A DNA stretch of 64,000 nt from NCBI RefSeq assembly GCF_024171995.1, contig NZ_JAMTCT010000005.1, forward strand, positions 124,001-188,000, in the 5' to 3' direction. Shown here piece by piece: positions 40,639 to 48,896 of the stretch (the stretch's first letter is position 1; every line of letters begins with the position of its first letter). The position numbers and the translations under genes are program-made. The notes below the pieces were generated by a model. It did not search any database and was not told the origin of the DNA. It worked only from the letters and a program-made list of their open reading frames with translations. This DNA is from Promicromonospora umidemergens (GTDB lineage: Bacteria; Actinomycetota; Actinomycetes; Actinomycetales; Cellulomonadaceae).

Positions 40639-40968
40639 GCGAACCGCAGCTTGCGTGTGAGGTGAGCGCCCAGGGGCGCCGAGCCGCAGGTTGCGTGTGA
40701 CGTAGGCCGTCCGGGAGCGCCGAGCCGCAGGTTACGAGTCGCCGTCGGTGCCGAGCCGCAAGGAACACGTCCACCGGACCCCGCATCGACTCGTAACCTT
40801 CGGCTGGCGCCCACCCCGACGCGTAGGTTGCGGTTCGGCGCCCCTGGGACGGCTCCCGGACGTGCAGCTTGCGGTTCGGCAGCCCTAGAGCGTCCCCAAG
40901 GGGTGCAGCTTGCGGTTCGGCACCCGCCGGAGCGATCCACGAGACGCGCAGGTTGCGGTTCGGCGCCG
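40639..40968. repeat. Array 2 of the 25-bp repeat family (forward block then inverted block)
   Basis: Nine diverged copies of the same unit as array 1. Forward copies begin near 40639, 40676, 40718 and 40749; inverted copies end near 40810, 40843, 40883, 40924 and 40968, most closing with TTGCGGTTCGGCGCC. The forward copy at 40726-40741 and the inverted copy at 40788-40805 share a private tail (GGTTACGAGTCG with CGACTCGTAACC), as expected for arms of one large nested hairpin. It sits just downstream of the PknG operon's last gene. Confidence 0.8.
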
Positions 40969-41014
40969 GAATCGCAAGCCAGCCGCTACCGAAGAACCTC
41001 CCTGGACATCACAG

Positions 41015-41938
41015 CTACGCCTCGCCCGGGAGCGCCTTGCGGATGACCAGGCGCGTCCAGGCACCGATGAAGATCCGGTCGCCCTCCTCGATCTCCTTGC
41101 GTACGCCCTGGGTCAGCGGGGTGTCCGGCAGGGGGTCGCCCGTGGCAGCGACGAAGGTGCCGTTCGACGACCCCAGGTCCTCCACCCACCAGCGCAGCCC
41201 GTCGGTGGTCAGCTGGCAGTGGCGCCGTGACACTCCTGGGTCGCTGCCGCAGTCGACGTCGGGCCGGATGCCGCGGGACTGCGACGGCCGCCCCACCAGG
41301 AGGCTGCGCTGCCGCAGCGTGACCAGGCCGGGCAGGCCGGCGGACGGCATCGGGTCCTCTGGCCGCTCGTGCGCGTACCAGTCGGGATCGACCCAGATCT
41401 CCGCCACCCAGGTGTCGTCGCCCGGCACCGGCGGCGCGCTGAGCCCGGCACCGCCCGGCGACGGCGCGGGCGCGCTGCCCGACGACGGTGTGGGCGCACC
41501 GCTCGGCGGCACCGGCCCACCCGACCGGTGGTCGAGCCCGTCGAGACCTGCGGCCTGCGGCGGTGCCGCGGGCCGAGACACCGGTGCGGGCACGCTCGAC
41601 GACGGCGGGGCTGCTGCCGGCGGGGCCGCGCCCAGGTCCAGCACCGACGACGGCGGCGGTGCGGGCGCGGCCGGTGTGCCGGTGGTGAAGTCGTACCCGC
41701 AGTTCTCGCAGAACAGCGACCCGGCGGGGGAGGGCTCGCCACAGTTGGGACAGGTCACGGGGCCGCCGGACGAGGCCTCGGACGGAGCCTCGGACGAGGT
41801 CTCGACCGGCTCGGCCCCCGGTTGCCCGGGCCCGGCTCCTGGCCCGGCCGCCGACGCCCCGGCGGGGATGGGCGTGCCGCACACGTCGCAGTAGTCCGTG
41901 GCCGTGCTGTTGTGGCCTTCCGGGCAGGTGACCGTCAT
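41015..41938 (-). CDS. FHA-domain protein with two N-terminal zinc ribbons
   Basis: The 307-aa protein starts with two zinc-ribbon-like Cys sets (CPEGHNSTATDYCDVCGTP and CPNCGEPSPAGSLFCENCGYDF), followed by a 120-residue Pro/Ala/Ser linker. The C-terminal FHA domain (about 210-300) shows SLLVGRPSQS, DPGVSRRHCQL and DLGSSNGTFV, the phosphothreonine-binding loops. It is the last gene of the PknG operon and overlaps the vWA gene by four bases. By analogy with GarA/OdhI, FHA partners of PknG in relatives, it is the natural reader or substrate. The linker contains ETSS, only loosely like the GarA phosphosite. Confidence 0.9.
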   Translation of the reverse strand: MTVTCPEGHNSTATDYCDVCGTPIPAGASAAGPGAGPGQPGAEPVETSSEAPSEASSGGPVTCPNCGEPSPAGSLFCENCGYDFTTGTPAAPAPPPSSVLDLGAAPPAAAPPSSSVPAPVSRPAAPPQAAGLDGLDHRSGGPVPPSGAPTPSSGSAPAPSPGGAGLSAPPVPGDDTWVAEIWVDPDWYAHERPEDPMPSAGLPGLVTLRQRSLLVGRPSQSRGIRPDVDCGSDPGVSRRHCQLTTDGLRWWVEDLGSSNGTFVAATGDPLPDTPLTQGVRKEIEEGDRIFIGAWTRLVIRKALPGEA

Positions 41939-43233
41939 GCGCGCCGTACCCGGGTCGTCTTGGTGGATGCGGTGTCGAGTGCCATCTCGTCCAGCTTGGC
42001 GGTATTCCGCTTGAGCCGCACGGTGCCCTCCTCCACGTTCTCCACCTCCACGATCTTGCGCAGGCGCGAGGTGGCGTCGTCGTTGCCGGTCTCGGCGGCG
42101 AGCTGGACGGCGCGGCCGAGCTTCACCGTCGCCGTCGCCTCGTCGCCGGCGGCCTTCGCGGCCAGGCCCTCCTGGATGGCCGAGGCGAGCTCCGCCTGGC
42201 CCGTGTAGTGCGCCACCTCGGGGCTGATCCGGGCGGTGAGCGTCGAGTCGTCCGACCACTTTGCCTTGACCAGGCCGGACGCCGTCACGTCGGCACCCAC
42301 GGCGACCTGGACCCGGGCCGCGAGCTGCTCGGAGCCCACCGGCTTCGACGGCACGCGGACCGCCACGTGGTACTCGCGGGTCTCGTCGGCCCACGCGCCC
42401 GTCGGGTACGCGCTGGTGAGGGCGTTCACCTCGGTCCGGCGGCCGGTGAGGTCGTCGACCTCCGGCGCGACCTGCCGGACGAACAGGACCTGCGAGCCCT
42501 GCGGTGCCCACACGCGGAGGTCCACCGAGGCGACGCCGCGGGCCATGGACTTGCGCACCAGGGCGGCGAAGTCCTCGGCGATGTCCTCCGGCCGCGCGAT
42601 GAGGTCGACGGTGCCGAGCAGGGCGGTCGAGATCTTGCGCAGCTCGTCGACCACCCAGCGGTCGCCGACGCCGCGGGCGTCGCACTGGAAGTGCCCGGTG
42701 ACTTCCGCGATCATCTGGTTCAGGTGGGCGGACGGCTCGGACTCGTTCTTGCCGTCCGTCAGCAGGATCAGGTGCTTCTGGGCCACCGGGACGGCAGCGA
42801 AGAGGTCGTCGGCGAGGCGGAGCCAGGACGAGATGGCGGTGCCGCCGGCCGCCGCCATGGTGGAGATGGCGCGCTTGGCCTCGCTGCGGGCGCCGGGCTC
42901 CATCGCCACCATCGGCACGCGCGCGTTGGGATACGGGAAGATCCGGGACGCCACGTGCGAGCCGCCGATGATCGCGAACAGCGTGCCGTCGGGGATCTGG
43001 TCCACGGCGACGGCCGCGGCGTGCTTGGCGGCCTCCATGTTGCGGCCCTGCATGGACCCGGAGGTGTCGACGGCGACGATCTCGGCGACACCGTCCGCGC
43101 CGGCGTCCGCGCCGGCGACAGCGCGCTGGGTGGTCCCGGCGCCCGTGCACGTCACGGCGACGACGGCGTGCACGTCGGTGGCGCCGTCGGACAGGAACTC
43201 GTTCTGGAAGACCTCGGCGGAGAACTCGGCCAC
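41935..43233 (-). CDS. von Willebrand factor A domain protein
   Basis: The 432-aa protein has an intact MIDAS start AVDTSGSM (Asp56, Ser58, Ser60) and continues through the vWA fold (LFAIIGGSHVASRIFPYP, GGTAISSWLRLADDLFAAVP, HLILLTDGKNES). A beta-rich domain follows and a C-terminal helical domain (about 350-432). No signal peptide is seen, so it is cytosolic. GTG 43233 lies behind AGAGGAG. Cytosolic vWA proteins often act with AAA+ ATPases; one is encoded in this operon at 50227. It starts 25 bases after the phosphatase stop. Confidence 0.9.
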   Translation of the reverse strand: MAEFSAEVFQNEFLSDGATDVHAVVAVTCTGAGTTQRAVAGADAGADGVAEIVAVDTSGSMQGRNMEAAKHAAAVAVDQIPDGTLFAIIGGSHVASRIFPYPNARVPMVAMEPGARSEAKRAISTMAAAGGTAISSWLRLADDLFAAVPVAQKHLILLTDGKNESEPSAHLNQMIAEVTGHFQCDARGVGDRWVVDELRKISTALLGTVDLIARPEDIAEDFAALVRKSMARGVASVDLRVWAPQGSQVLFVRQVAPEVDDLTGRRTEVNALTSAYPTGAWADETREYHVAVRVPSKPVGSEQLAARVQVAVGADVTASGLVKAKWSDDSTLTARISPEVAHYTGQAELASAIQEGLAAKAAGDEATATVKLGRAVQLAAETGNDDATSRLRKIVEVENVEEGTVRLKRNTAKLDEMALDTASTKTTRVRRA

Positions 43234-43258
43234 GGTGGCTCCTCTCGGTAACGGCAGG

Positions 43259-44368
43259 CTATCGCTGCTCGGTGACAGTGGGGGAGACACGGGCGAGCGC
43301 CGCGGTGATGTTGTCCCGCCCGCCCTGTGCGTTGGCCCAGCGCACGAGCGCCGCGGCCGTGGTGTGCGGGTCGCCGGAGCCGGCGAACCGCCGCACGAGG
43401 TCATTCATCTCGTGCGCGTCGGAGCAGTAGTTCCACAGGCCGTCCGAGCAGACCAGCAGCCAGCCGGGCCCGGAAGGGACGGTCGCGGCACAGCGGGCGT
43501 CGGTGTCCGGGGCGTCGGGACCGAGCCACCGCGTGATGGCGTGCGCCTGCGGCGACGTCTCCGCCTGCGCCCGCGGCACGCCCGCCGCGATCATCTCCTG
43601 GGCCCAGGAGTCGTCGACGCTGAGCTGCTCCGCCTGGCCGGAGTCCGGCAGCCAGTACACGCGGGAGTCGCCCAGCCAGCCGGCGACCACGAGACCCTGG
43701 TCCACGACGGCGGCCACGAAGGTGCACGACGGCGGGTCGTCCGTCACGTCCTTGCCCTTCGTCGCGGCGAGCTGCTCCGCCGCACCCCGCACGGCCTGGC
43801 TCGCGGCGCGCGACGCGGCGACCATGGCGTAGGTCCACCCGGCGACGCGGCGGCTGGTCGCGCCCTCGACGGAGCTCGACCCCTCGGGCCCGTAGGCCAC
43901 CAGCACGTCCCGTGCGGCCCGGCTCGCGGCGAGCGAGGCGATGTCGGAGTCGGGTGCGCTCGACACGCCGTCGCACACGACGAGGGCGGCGAAGGTGCCG
44001 CCGGCGGCGAGCGCCATCGCGTCCTCGTTGCGGGCGTGCCGCACGCCCCGGTCGCAGACGCCGGCGACCCAGTCGGCAGGGCGTTCCTCGAAGTGGTCGC
44101 GCTCGGACTGGCCGGGCGTGCCGCAGTCGGCGCAGTACCCGTCCGGTGCGATGGTGCCGCCGCAGGCGCCGCACCGGCGTGCGGAGGAGTCGCCCGTCGC
44201 GGGGTCGGGGTCCACCACCGTGGGAGCCGGCTCGAGGGTGACCTCGGAGGGAGCGGTCCCCTCGGCGCTGCCCAGCGGTGTGCCGCAGTTCTCGCAGAAT
44301 CTGGCGCGGGGCGCCGCGTTCTCTCCGCAGTTGGGGCAGCGGGCGAGGCTACTGTCGTCGGCGCTCAT
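43259..44368 (-). CDS. PP2C-type Ser/Thr protein phosphatase with zinc ribbons
   Basis: The 369-aa protein begins with two zinc-ribbon modules (ARCPNCGENAAPRARFCENCGTP, and CGACGGTIAPDGYCADCGTPG). The PP2C domain (about 100-360) carries GVCDRGVRHARNEDAMAL and ALVVCDGVSS (metal-binding Asp), VAGWLGDSRVYWL, ITRWLG, WLLVCSDGLWNYC and GGRDNITAALARV. It should remove phosphate from PknG targets or from PknG itself. AAGGAGA precedes the ATG. The 123 bases between pknG and this gene form the largest gap inside the operon and may hold a secondary promoter. Confidence 0.93.
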   Translation of the reverse strand: MSADDSSLARCPNCGENAAPRARFCENCGTPLGSAEGTAPSEVTLEPAPTVVDPDPATGDSSARRCGACGGTIAPDGYCADCGTPGQSERDHFEERPADWVAGVCDRGVRHARNEDAMALAAGGTFAALVVCDGVSSAPDSDIASLAASRAARDVLVAYGPEGSSSVEGATSRRVAGWTYAMVAASRAASQAVRGAAEQLAATKGKDVTDDPPSCTFVAAVVDQGLVVAGWLGDSRVYWLPDSGQAEQLSVDDSWAQEMIAAGVPRAQAETSPQAHAITRWLGPDAPDTDARCAATVPSGPGWLLVCSDGLWNYCSDAHEMNDLVRRFAGSGDPHTTAAALVRWANAQGGRDNITAALARVSPTVTEQR

Positions 44369-44491
44369 GTCTGGGTCGGTCTCCTTGCGTCCGTCAGGGC
44401 TCGCACCCCGCGACTGTCTTTCAGCGGATCACCGTGAGCGGTTCACCGTCCGGCTGTTGGTGTGCGCCGGGTTCCGGGTCGGGCGTACCGC

Positions 44492-46774
44492 TCAACGCAT
44501 CGTCCACCGCCGTACGGAGTTTGCCCGGTCGACGAGCGCCACGCGCTCCGAGCGGTCGTCGGTGAGGTGGGCGAGGTCGCGCAGGGCGACCTCGAGGCGG
44601 TCCCGCAGCTCTGGCTCGCTGGCCTCGGCGCCGGCCACCCGCACGCTCGGGTCGGGTCCGCCGCGGGTGACCAGGCCGAGCGCGCCGGAGAGGGCGTCGA
44701 CGGTGACAGCGGCCTTGGGGCGGTCGGGGACGTGGGCGGCATCGAGCCCGGCGACGGCGTCGGACAGGTCGACCAGGGTGCGCCGTGCGCCGACCAGCAG
44801 GTGGGCCCGCCGCAGGCGGGCGTCGGGGAACGAGCCTCGGGTGGGGCCCACCAGGTCGAGGGCACGGAGGGCGCCGTCGAGGTCGCCACCCGACGACCGC
44901 ACGCGGGCGAGGCCGAACGCGGCGGCGCCGGTGTAGTTGGCGTCGGCTCGCGCGATGGTGCTGTACAGCTGCTCCGCGACGCCGGGCTCGCCCGAGACCT
45001 CGCAGACGGTGGCGAGGGCGAGCTTCGGCGCGGGCTCGCCGGGAACCTGCCCGTAGACGGCGTTGAAGGACGCGCGGGCCGAGGCGGGGTTGCCGGTCGA
45101 GAGGTGCCCGAGGCCCTCCATCCAGGCGGCGCGCCACTCCCACGGGTCGTGCTCGAGGATCTGTGCGACGGTGGCACGCAGCCGGTCGTCGTCGCCGGCC
45201 TCGATGGCGGCGCGCGCCATGGCGAGCCGTACCTCGACGGTGGCCTCGCCGGCTCCGGCGAGCGCCACCATGCGGGCCGCCGGGTCGGCGACGTTCACGC
45301 CGGCCAGCCAGGACGCCAGCGGGTCGGTGGAGTCCACCTTCAGCAGGGGGAGCTCGTGCCAGCCCAGGGCACCCTCGGCGCCGTCGAGCGGCGGCACGCC
45401 GAACAGGACCGACTCCGCCGACGTCGTGGCGGTGTACCCGCGGCCCTTGTCGGTGGCGACGACCTCGCGGAGCACCCCGAGGAGCTGGACGCGGGCCTCG
45501 TCGACCCCGGCGAACCGGTCGGCGGGCTCCGGCGCGCACGCCTTGGCGAGCCAGCGGTAGAACGAGTCGTACTTCTGGAAGACGGGTGTGTCGGCGACCG
45601 GCGGGAAGGACGCCTGGTACACCGTGGTGTTGCCGCGGAAGTCCAGCACGAGGGAGGCCAGGGTGCGGCCGAGCGTGAAGATGTCGGACGCGACGGACGG
45701 CCCGATCTCGGCGACCTCTGGCGCCTGGTAGCCGACGGTGCCGTAGATCGCGGACTGGAGGTCGTCGGTGCGGCGTACGCCGCCCATGTCGATCAGCTTG
45801 ACGCCGTCGCCCTGGGCGATGATGTTGTCCGGCTTGAAGTCGCAGTAGAGCAGGCCGCGGTCGTGCAGGTAGCTGAAAGCGGGCAGCACCTCGAGGAGGT
45901 ACGCGATGGCCTGGTCGACGGGCAGCGGCCGGGCCTGCCCGGCACCCAGGTCACGGCGTTCCTTGAGCACGTCCTTGAGCGACTTGCCGCCCACGAACTC
46001 CATGACGGTGTAGCCGAGACCCTCGTGGAGCACGAAGTTGAAGATCTCGACGATCAGCGGGTGCTCGACCTCTGCGAGGTACTGCCGCTCGGCGACGGCA
46101 GCCTCGTACGCCTCCTTGTCGCCCGAGTTGAGCAGGCCCTTGAGGACCACCCAGCGACCGCTGACGTTGCGGTCGCGGGCCAGGTAGATCCAGCCGAGGC
46201 CACCGTGGGCGAGGCAGCCGACCACCTCGTACTGGCGGGCCACGAGGTCACCCGCCTTGAGCGCGGGGGCGAAGTCGTATCTTGCGCCGCAGTGGCCGCA
46301 GAACCCGGCGATGCGGCCGGGCACGCCCTCCCTGGTCCGCCCCACCGGCTGCCCGCACGTGGGGCAGTACCGCTTGCTCTCCGCGAGCTCCGGCGTGGCC
46401 ATGACGGCCTGCAGCGGGTCGGCCACCGGGGTGTGCGGCACCGTGGTGAGGCCCGCGCCCAGCCGGTGCCCGCGCAGGCGCGTCGAGCCGGTGCCCACCC
46501 GTCGCGTCTGGTAGGTGCCCGGCGCCACGCGGGCCGAGCCGAGGGCCGTCGACGCGAGGCGGGACGAGCTGGTGCGCCCGGTGGAGGGCTGCTCCATGGC
46601 TCCGGGCAGCCCGTCAGAGGAACGCACCGTCGTGTCGTCGGCACCCCACGCTGCCGCGACCGCCGCGAGCGCACCACCTGCGGGGTTGCCGCCCGCCGGC
46701 GCCCCGCACACGTTGCAGTAGCCGTCCTCGATGGTGCCGCGGCAGCCCGGCTCGGCGCACGTCTGTGTCGTCAT
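44492..46774 (-). CDS. pknG: PknG-type Ser/Thr protein kinase with TPR region
   Basis: The 760-aa soluble kinase has an N-terminal zinc ribbon (C6, C11, C20, C23), a disordered region, a rubredoxin-like module (C127, C130, C149, C152) and the kinase domain (about 170-430): GGLGWIYLA glycine loop, VVLKGL lysine, LLYCDFKPDNII catalytic loop and LIDMGGVRR in place of DFG. These match the unusual PknG subfamily. The C-terminal half is TPR-like helical repeats. Compared with mycobacterial PknG it has an extra N-terminal ribbon. It overlaps the upstream helical-protein gene by four bases. Confidence 0.95.
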   Translation of the reverse strand: MTTQTCAEPGCRGTIEDGYCNVCGAPAGGNPAGGALAAVAAAWGADDTTVRSSDGLPGAMEQPSTGRTSSSRLASTALGSARVAPGTYQTRRVGTGSTRLRGHRLGAGLTTVPHTPVADPLQAVMATPELAESKRYCPTCGQPVGRTREGVPGRIAGFCGHCGARYDFAPALKAGDLVARQYEVVGCLAHGGLGWIYLARDRNVSGRWVVLKGLLNSGDKEAYEAAVAERQYLAEVEHPLIVEIFNFVLHEGLGYTVMEFVGGKSLKDVLKERRDLGAGQARPLPVDQAIAYLLEVLPAFSYLHDRGLLYCDFKPDNIIAQGDGVKLIDMGGVRRTDDLQSAIYGTVGYQAPEVAEIGPSVASDIFTLGRTLASLVLDFRGNTTVYQASFPPVADTPVFQKYDSFYRWLAKACAPEPADRFAGVDEARVQLLGVLREVVATDKGRGYTATTSAESVLFGVPPLDGAEGALGWHELPLLKVDSTDPLASWLAGVNVADPAARMVALAGAGEATVEVRLAMARAAIEAGDDDRLRATVAQILEHDPWEWRAAWMEGLGHLSTGNPASARASFNAVYGQVPGEPAPKLALATVCEVSGEPGVAEQLYSTIARADANYTGAAAFGLARVRSSGGDLDGALRALDLVGPTRGSFPDARLRRAHLLVGARRTLVDLSDAVAGLDAAHVPDRPKAAVTVDALSGALGLVTRGGPDPSVRVAGAEASEPELRDRLEVALRDLAHLTDDRSERVALVDRANSVRRWTMR

Positions 46775-47874
46775 CGGTTTCCCTTCGGAAGATCGCGCAC
46801 GAGCATCTCGAGCTGCTCGGTGAAGTGCCGTGCCATGGCGAGGTCGCAGGGCGCGGCGTCCAGCGCTTCGCGCGCCTCGTCCTCGCCCGCCTTCACGGTG
46901 GACGACGTCGCCCGGCCGTTGCCCTGGGCCTTCGTCATCAGGTTCTTGACGCGGTAGCGCAGCTCGGCGCGTTCGCGCAGTGGTGCGGTGTAGGCGTCCT
47001 CGACCCGCTCCATGGCCCGTTCGACGGCGCCCAGCCGCTGGACGTAGGTCGTCAGCCGGTCGGGCTCGTCCGGGACGTCACCGAGGCGGGTCACGTCCGG
47101 GACCGCGAGCCGCGGCGGGTCCGTGATCTCCCTGCGGCAGCGTTCCGCCACGCGGGTGAGCACGGGCGTCCGGTCCGCCAGGGTGGTGCGCAGCGCGACG
47201 GCGCGCTCCCGGTCCTTGGCGAGCGACCGGCGCCTGGCGGTCGCCACGATGAGGTCCCGCTCGGCGCGGGCGACGTCGTCCTCGAGCGCGCCGAGCGGCC
47301 CGGTCACGTCGGCTCCGCGGGCGGCGTCGGAGGTGAGGCGGGCGAGCCGGTCGCGCAGGCGGGCGACGACGGCGTCGTCCTCGGTGTCGGCGGACGCGTG
47401 GGCGGCGTCCTCGGCCCGGACGATGCCGCCGGACAGGGCCCGCAGGCGAGCGGTGACGTCGGCGGCGTGCGGGTCGAACGAGAGCCGGGTGGCGAGCTGG
47501 TCGGCCTGGGCGTCGCACAGGCGCGCGGCGTCGACGAGGGAGAGGAGCGACGTGGCGGGGTCGCCGCCGAGGCGGCCCCAGATCAGCTGGGACATGCGTT
47601 CGCGGGCGACGGCGTCCGCTCGGCCGGAGTCCCACACCGTGACCAGCTCGTCCGTGCGCGTGCGTACCGCCTGCCACAGGGTCAGGGCCAGCACGATGTC
47701 GGCCGTCACGGCGTTCTCGCCGGAGTGACGGGCCGTGGAGTCCAGCCGGTCGAGGTCGGCGCGGCGTGCGTCGAGCCACGCCTGGAGGTCCGACAGGTAG
47801 GTCAGCAGCGCAGCGGGCTCTGCCGCCACGCCGAGTGCGCCGGGCGGCGCCGGTGCGCGTTGCACCCTGGTCAC
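46771..47874 (-). CDS. Helical protein of unknown function between GlnH and PknG
   Basis: This 367-aa protein is almost entirely alpha-helical, Arg/Ala/Leu/Asp-rich, with heptad-like stretches (for example ALLTYLSDLQAWLDARRADLDRLD, RAERDLIVATARRRSLAKDRERAVALRTTLADRT). It has no signal peptide or membrane helix, so it is cytosolic. I recognise no domain. It overlaps both neighbours by four bases, so stoichiometric production with GlnH and PknG is likely. A scaffold or adaptor between the membrane sensor and the kinase is plausible. It has no counterpart in the three-gene mycobacterial locus as I know it. Confidence 0.8.
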   Translation of the reverse strand: MTRVQRAPAPPGALGVAAEPAALLTYLSDLQAWLDARRADLDRLDSTARHSGENAVTADIVLALTLWQAVRTRTDELVTVWDSGRADAVARERMSQLIWGRLGGDPATSLLSLVDAARLCDAQADQLATRLSFDPHAADVTARLRALSGGIVRAEDAAHASADTEDDAVVARLRDRLARLTSDAARGADVTGPLGALEDDVARAERDLIVATARRRSLAKDRERAVALRTTLADRTPVLTRVAERCRREITDPPRLAVPDVTRLGDVPDEPDRLTTYVQRLGAVERAMERVEDAYTAPLRERAELRYRVKNLMTKAQGNGRATSSTVKAGEDEAREALDAAPCDLAMARHFTEQLEMLVRDLPKGNR

Positions 47875-48896
47875 GGCGTCCGCCCGTAGACGGGCTCCGG
47901 TGCGGTGGGCGCTGGACCGAGCGCGTCACCCAGCCAGCGCTCGTAGGACTCCTCCCACTGCCCGCCGGCGACCATGTCCTCCAGCACGCCGTTCACGAAC
48001 CGCACCATGTCCGGCTGGTCGGCGGGCACGCCGACGCCGTAGGGCTCGTCGCTCACGGGATCGCCCACCACCTTCGCGTACGGGTCCTGCGCGGCGAAGC
48101 CCGCCAGGACCGTGTCGTCGCCGGTGATGGCGTCCACCGCGCCCTGCTGGAACAGGACCAGGCAGGTGGTGTGGGTGGCGGCCGGCACCGCCTCGACGCC
48201 CTCCCACTCCCCGAGCCGCTCCAGGGTGGTGGTGCCCTCGGGCGCGCAGACCCGCTGCCCGGAGAGGTCGTCGATGCTCGCGACGTCCGACGTCGAGGGC
48301 ACCAGCAGCTTCTGGCCGGCGTGGTAGTACTCCGCCGAGAACGCGATGTTCTCCCAGCGCTCGCAGTTGATGGTGAAGGCACGGGCCACGATGTCGACCT
48401 GGTGGTCCTGCAGCACGGCCTCGCGGTCGCCCGACGTGATCACGCGGTACTGGATCGCGTCCGGGTCGCCGAAGATCGCCTCGGCCACCTGGCGGGCCAC
48501 GTCGATGTCGAAGCCCTCGATGTCGCTCGTGAACGGGTCACGGGAACCCATCAGCAGGGTGTCCGCCGAGACACCCACGCGGAGGAAGCCTTGCTCGCGG
48601 ATGTCGGCCATCGTGGAGCCGGACGTCACCTCCGGGCTGCCGCCCGGGTCCAGCGACGCGACGGCAGGCTGCCCGTCACCGCAGTCCTGGGCCGCGGTGG
48701 CCGTGCCGGACGCCGCGGCGCCGCTCGGCGCCTGCGGGGCGGACTCCTGCACGGACTCCTGCGTCGTCGAGCTCATCCCGGCAGCGCCGGTGAGCAGGTG
48801 CGTCGTCGTCTCGGGCGCGCACGCCGCCGTCGTGCCGACCAGGGCGAGCGCGACGAGGGCTGTGACGATCGGTCTGCGGGCTGCGCGCGTGCTCAT
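47871..48896 (-). CDS. glnH: GlnH-like amino-acid-binding lipoprotein
   Basis: This 341-aa lipoprotein has a lipobox ending at Cys26 (GTTAAC) and a Ser/Thr/Ala-rich spacer. It then has a family 3 solute-binding domain: FLRVGVSADTLLMGSRDPFTSDIEGFDIDVARQVAEAIF, VDIVARAFTINCERWENIAFSAEYY, GQRVCAPEGTTTLERL and PYGVGVPADQPDMVRFVNGVL. In mycobacteria the equivalent protein binds aspartate/glutamate and signals through GlnX to PknG. No ABC permease is present, supporting a sensory and not a transport role. It overlaps glnX by four bases. Confidence 0.92.
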   Translation of the reverse strand: MSTRAARRPIVTALVALALVGTTAACAPETTTHLLTGAAGMSSTTQESVQESAPQAPSGAAASGTATAAQDCGDGQPAVASLDPGGSPEVTSGSTMADIREQGFLRVGVSADTLLMGSRDPFTSDIEGFDIDVARQVAEAIFGDPDAIQYRVITSGDREAVLQDHQVDIVARAFTINCERWENIAFSAEYYHAGQKLLVPSTSDVASIDDLSGQRVCAPEGTTTLERLGEWEGVEAVPAATHTTCLVLFQQGAVDAITGDDTVLAGFAAQDPYAKVVGDPVSDEPYGVGVPADQPDMVRFVNGVLEDMVAGGQWEESYERWLGDALGPAPTAPEPVYGRTP

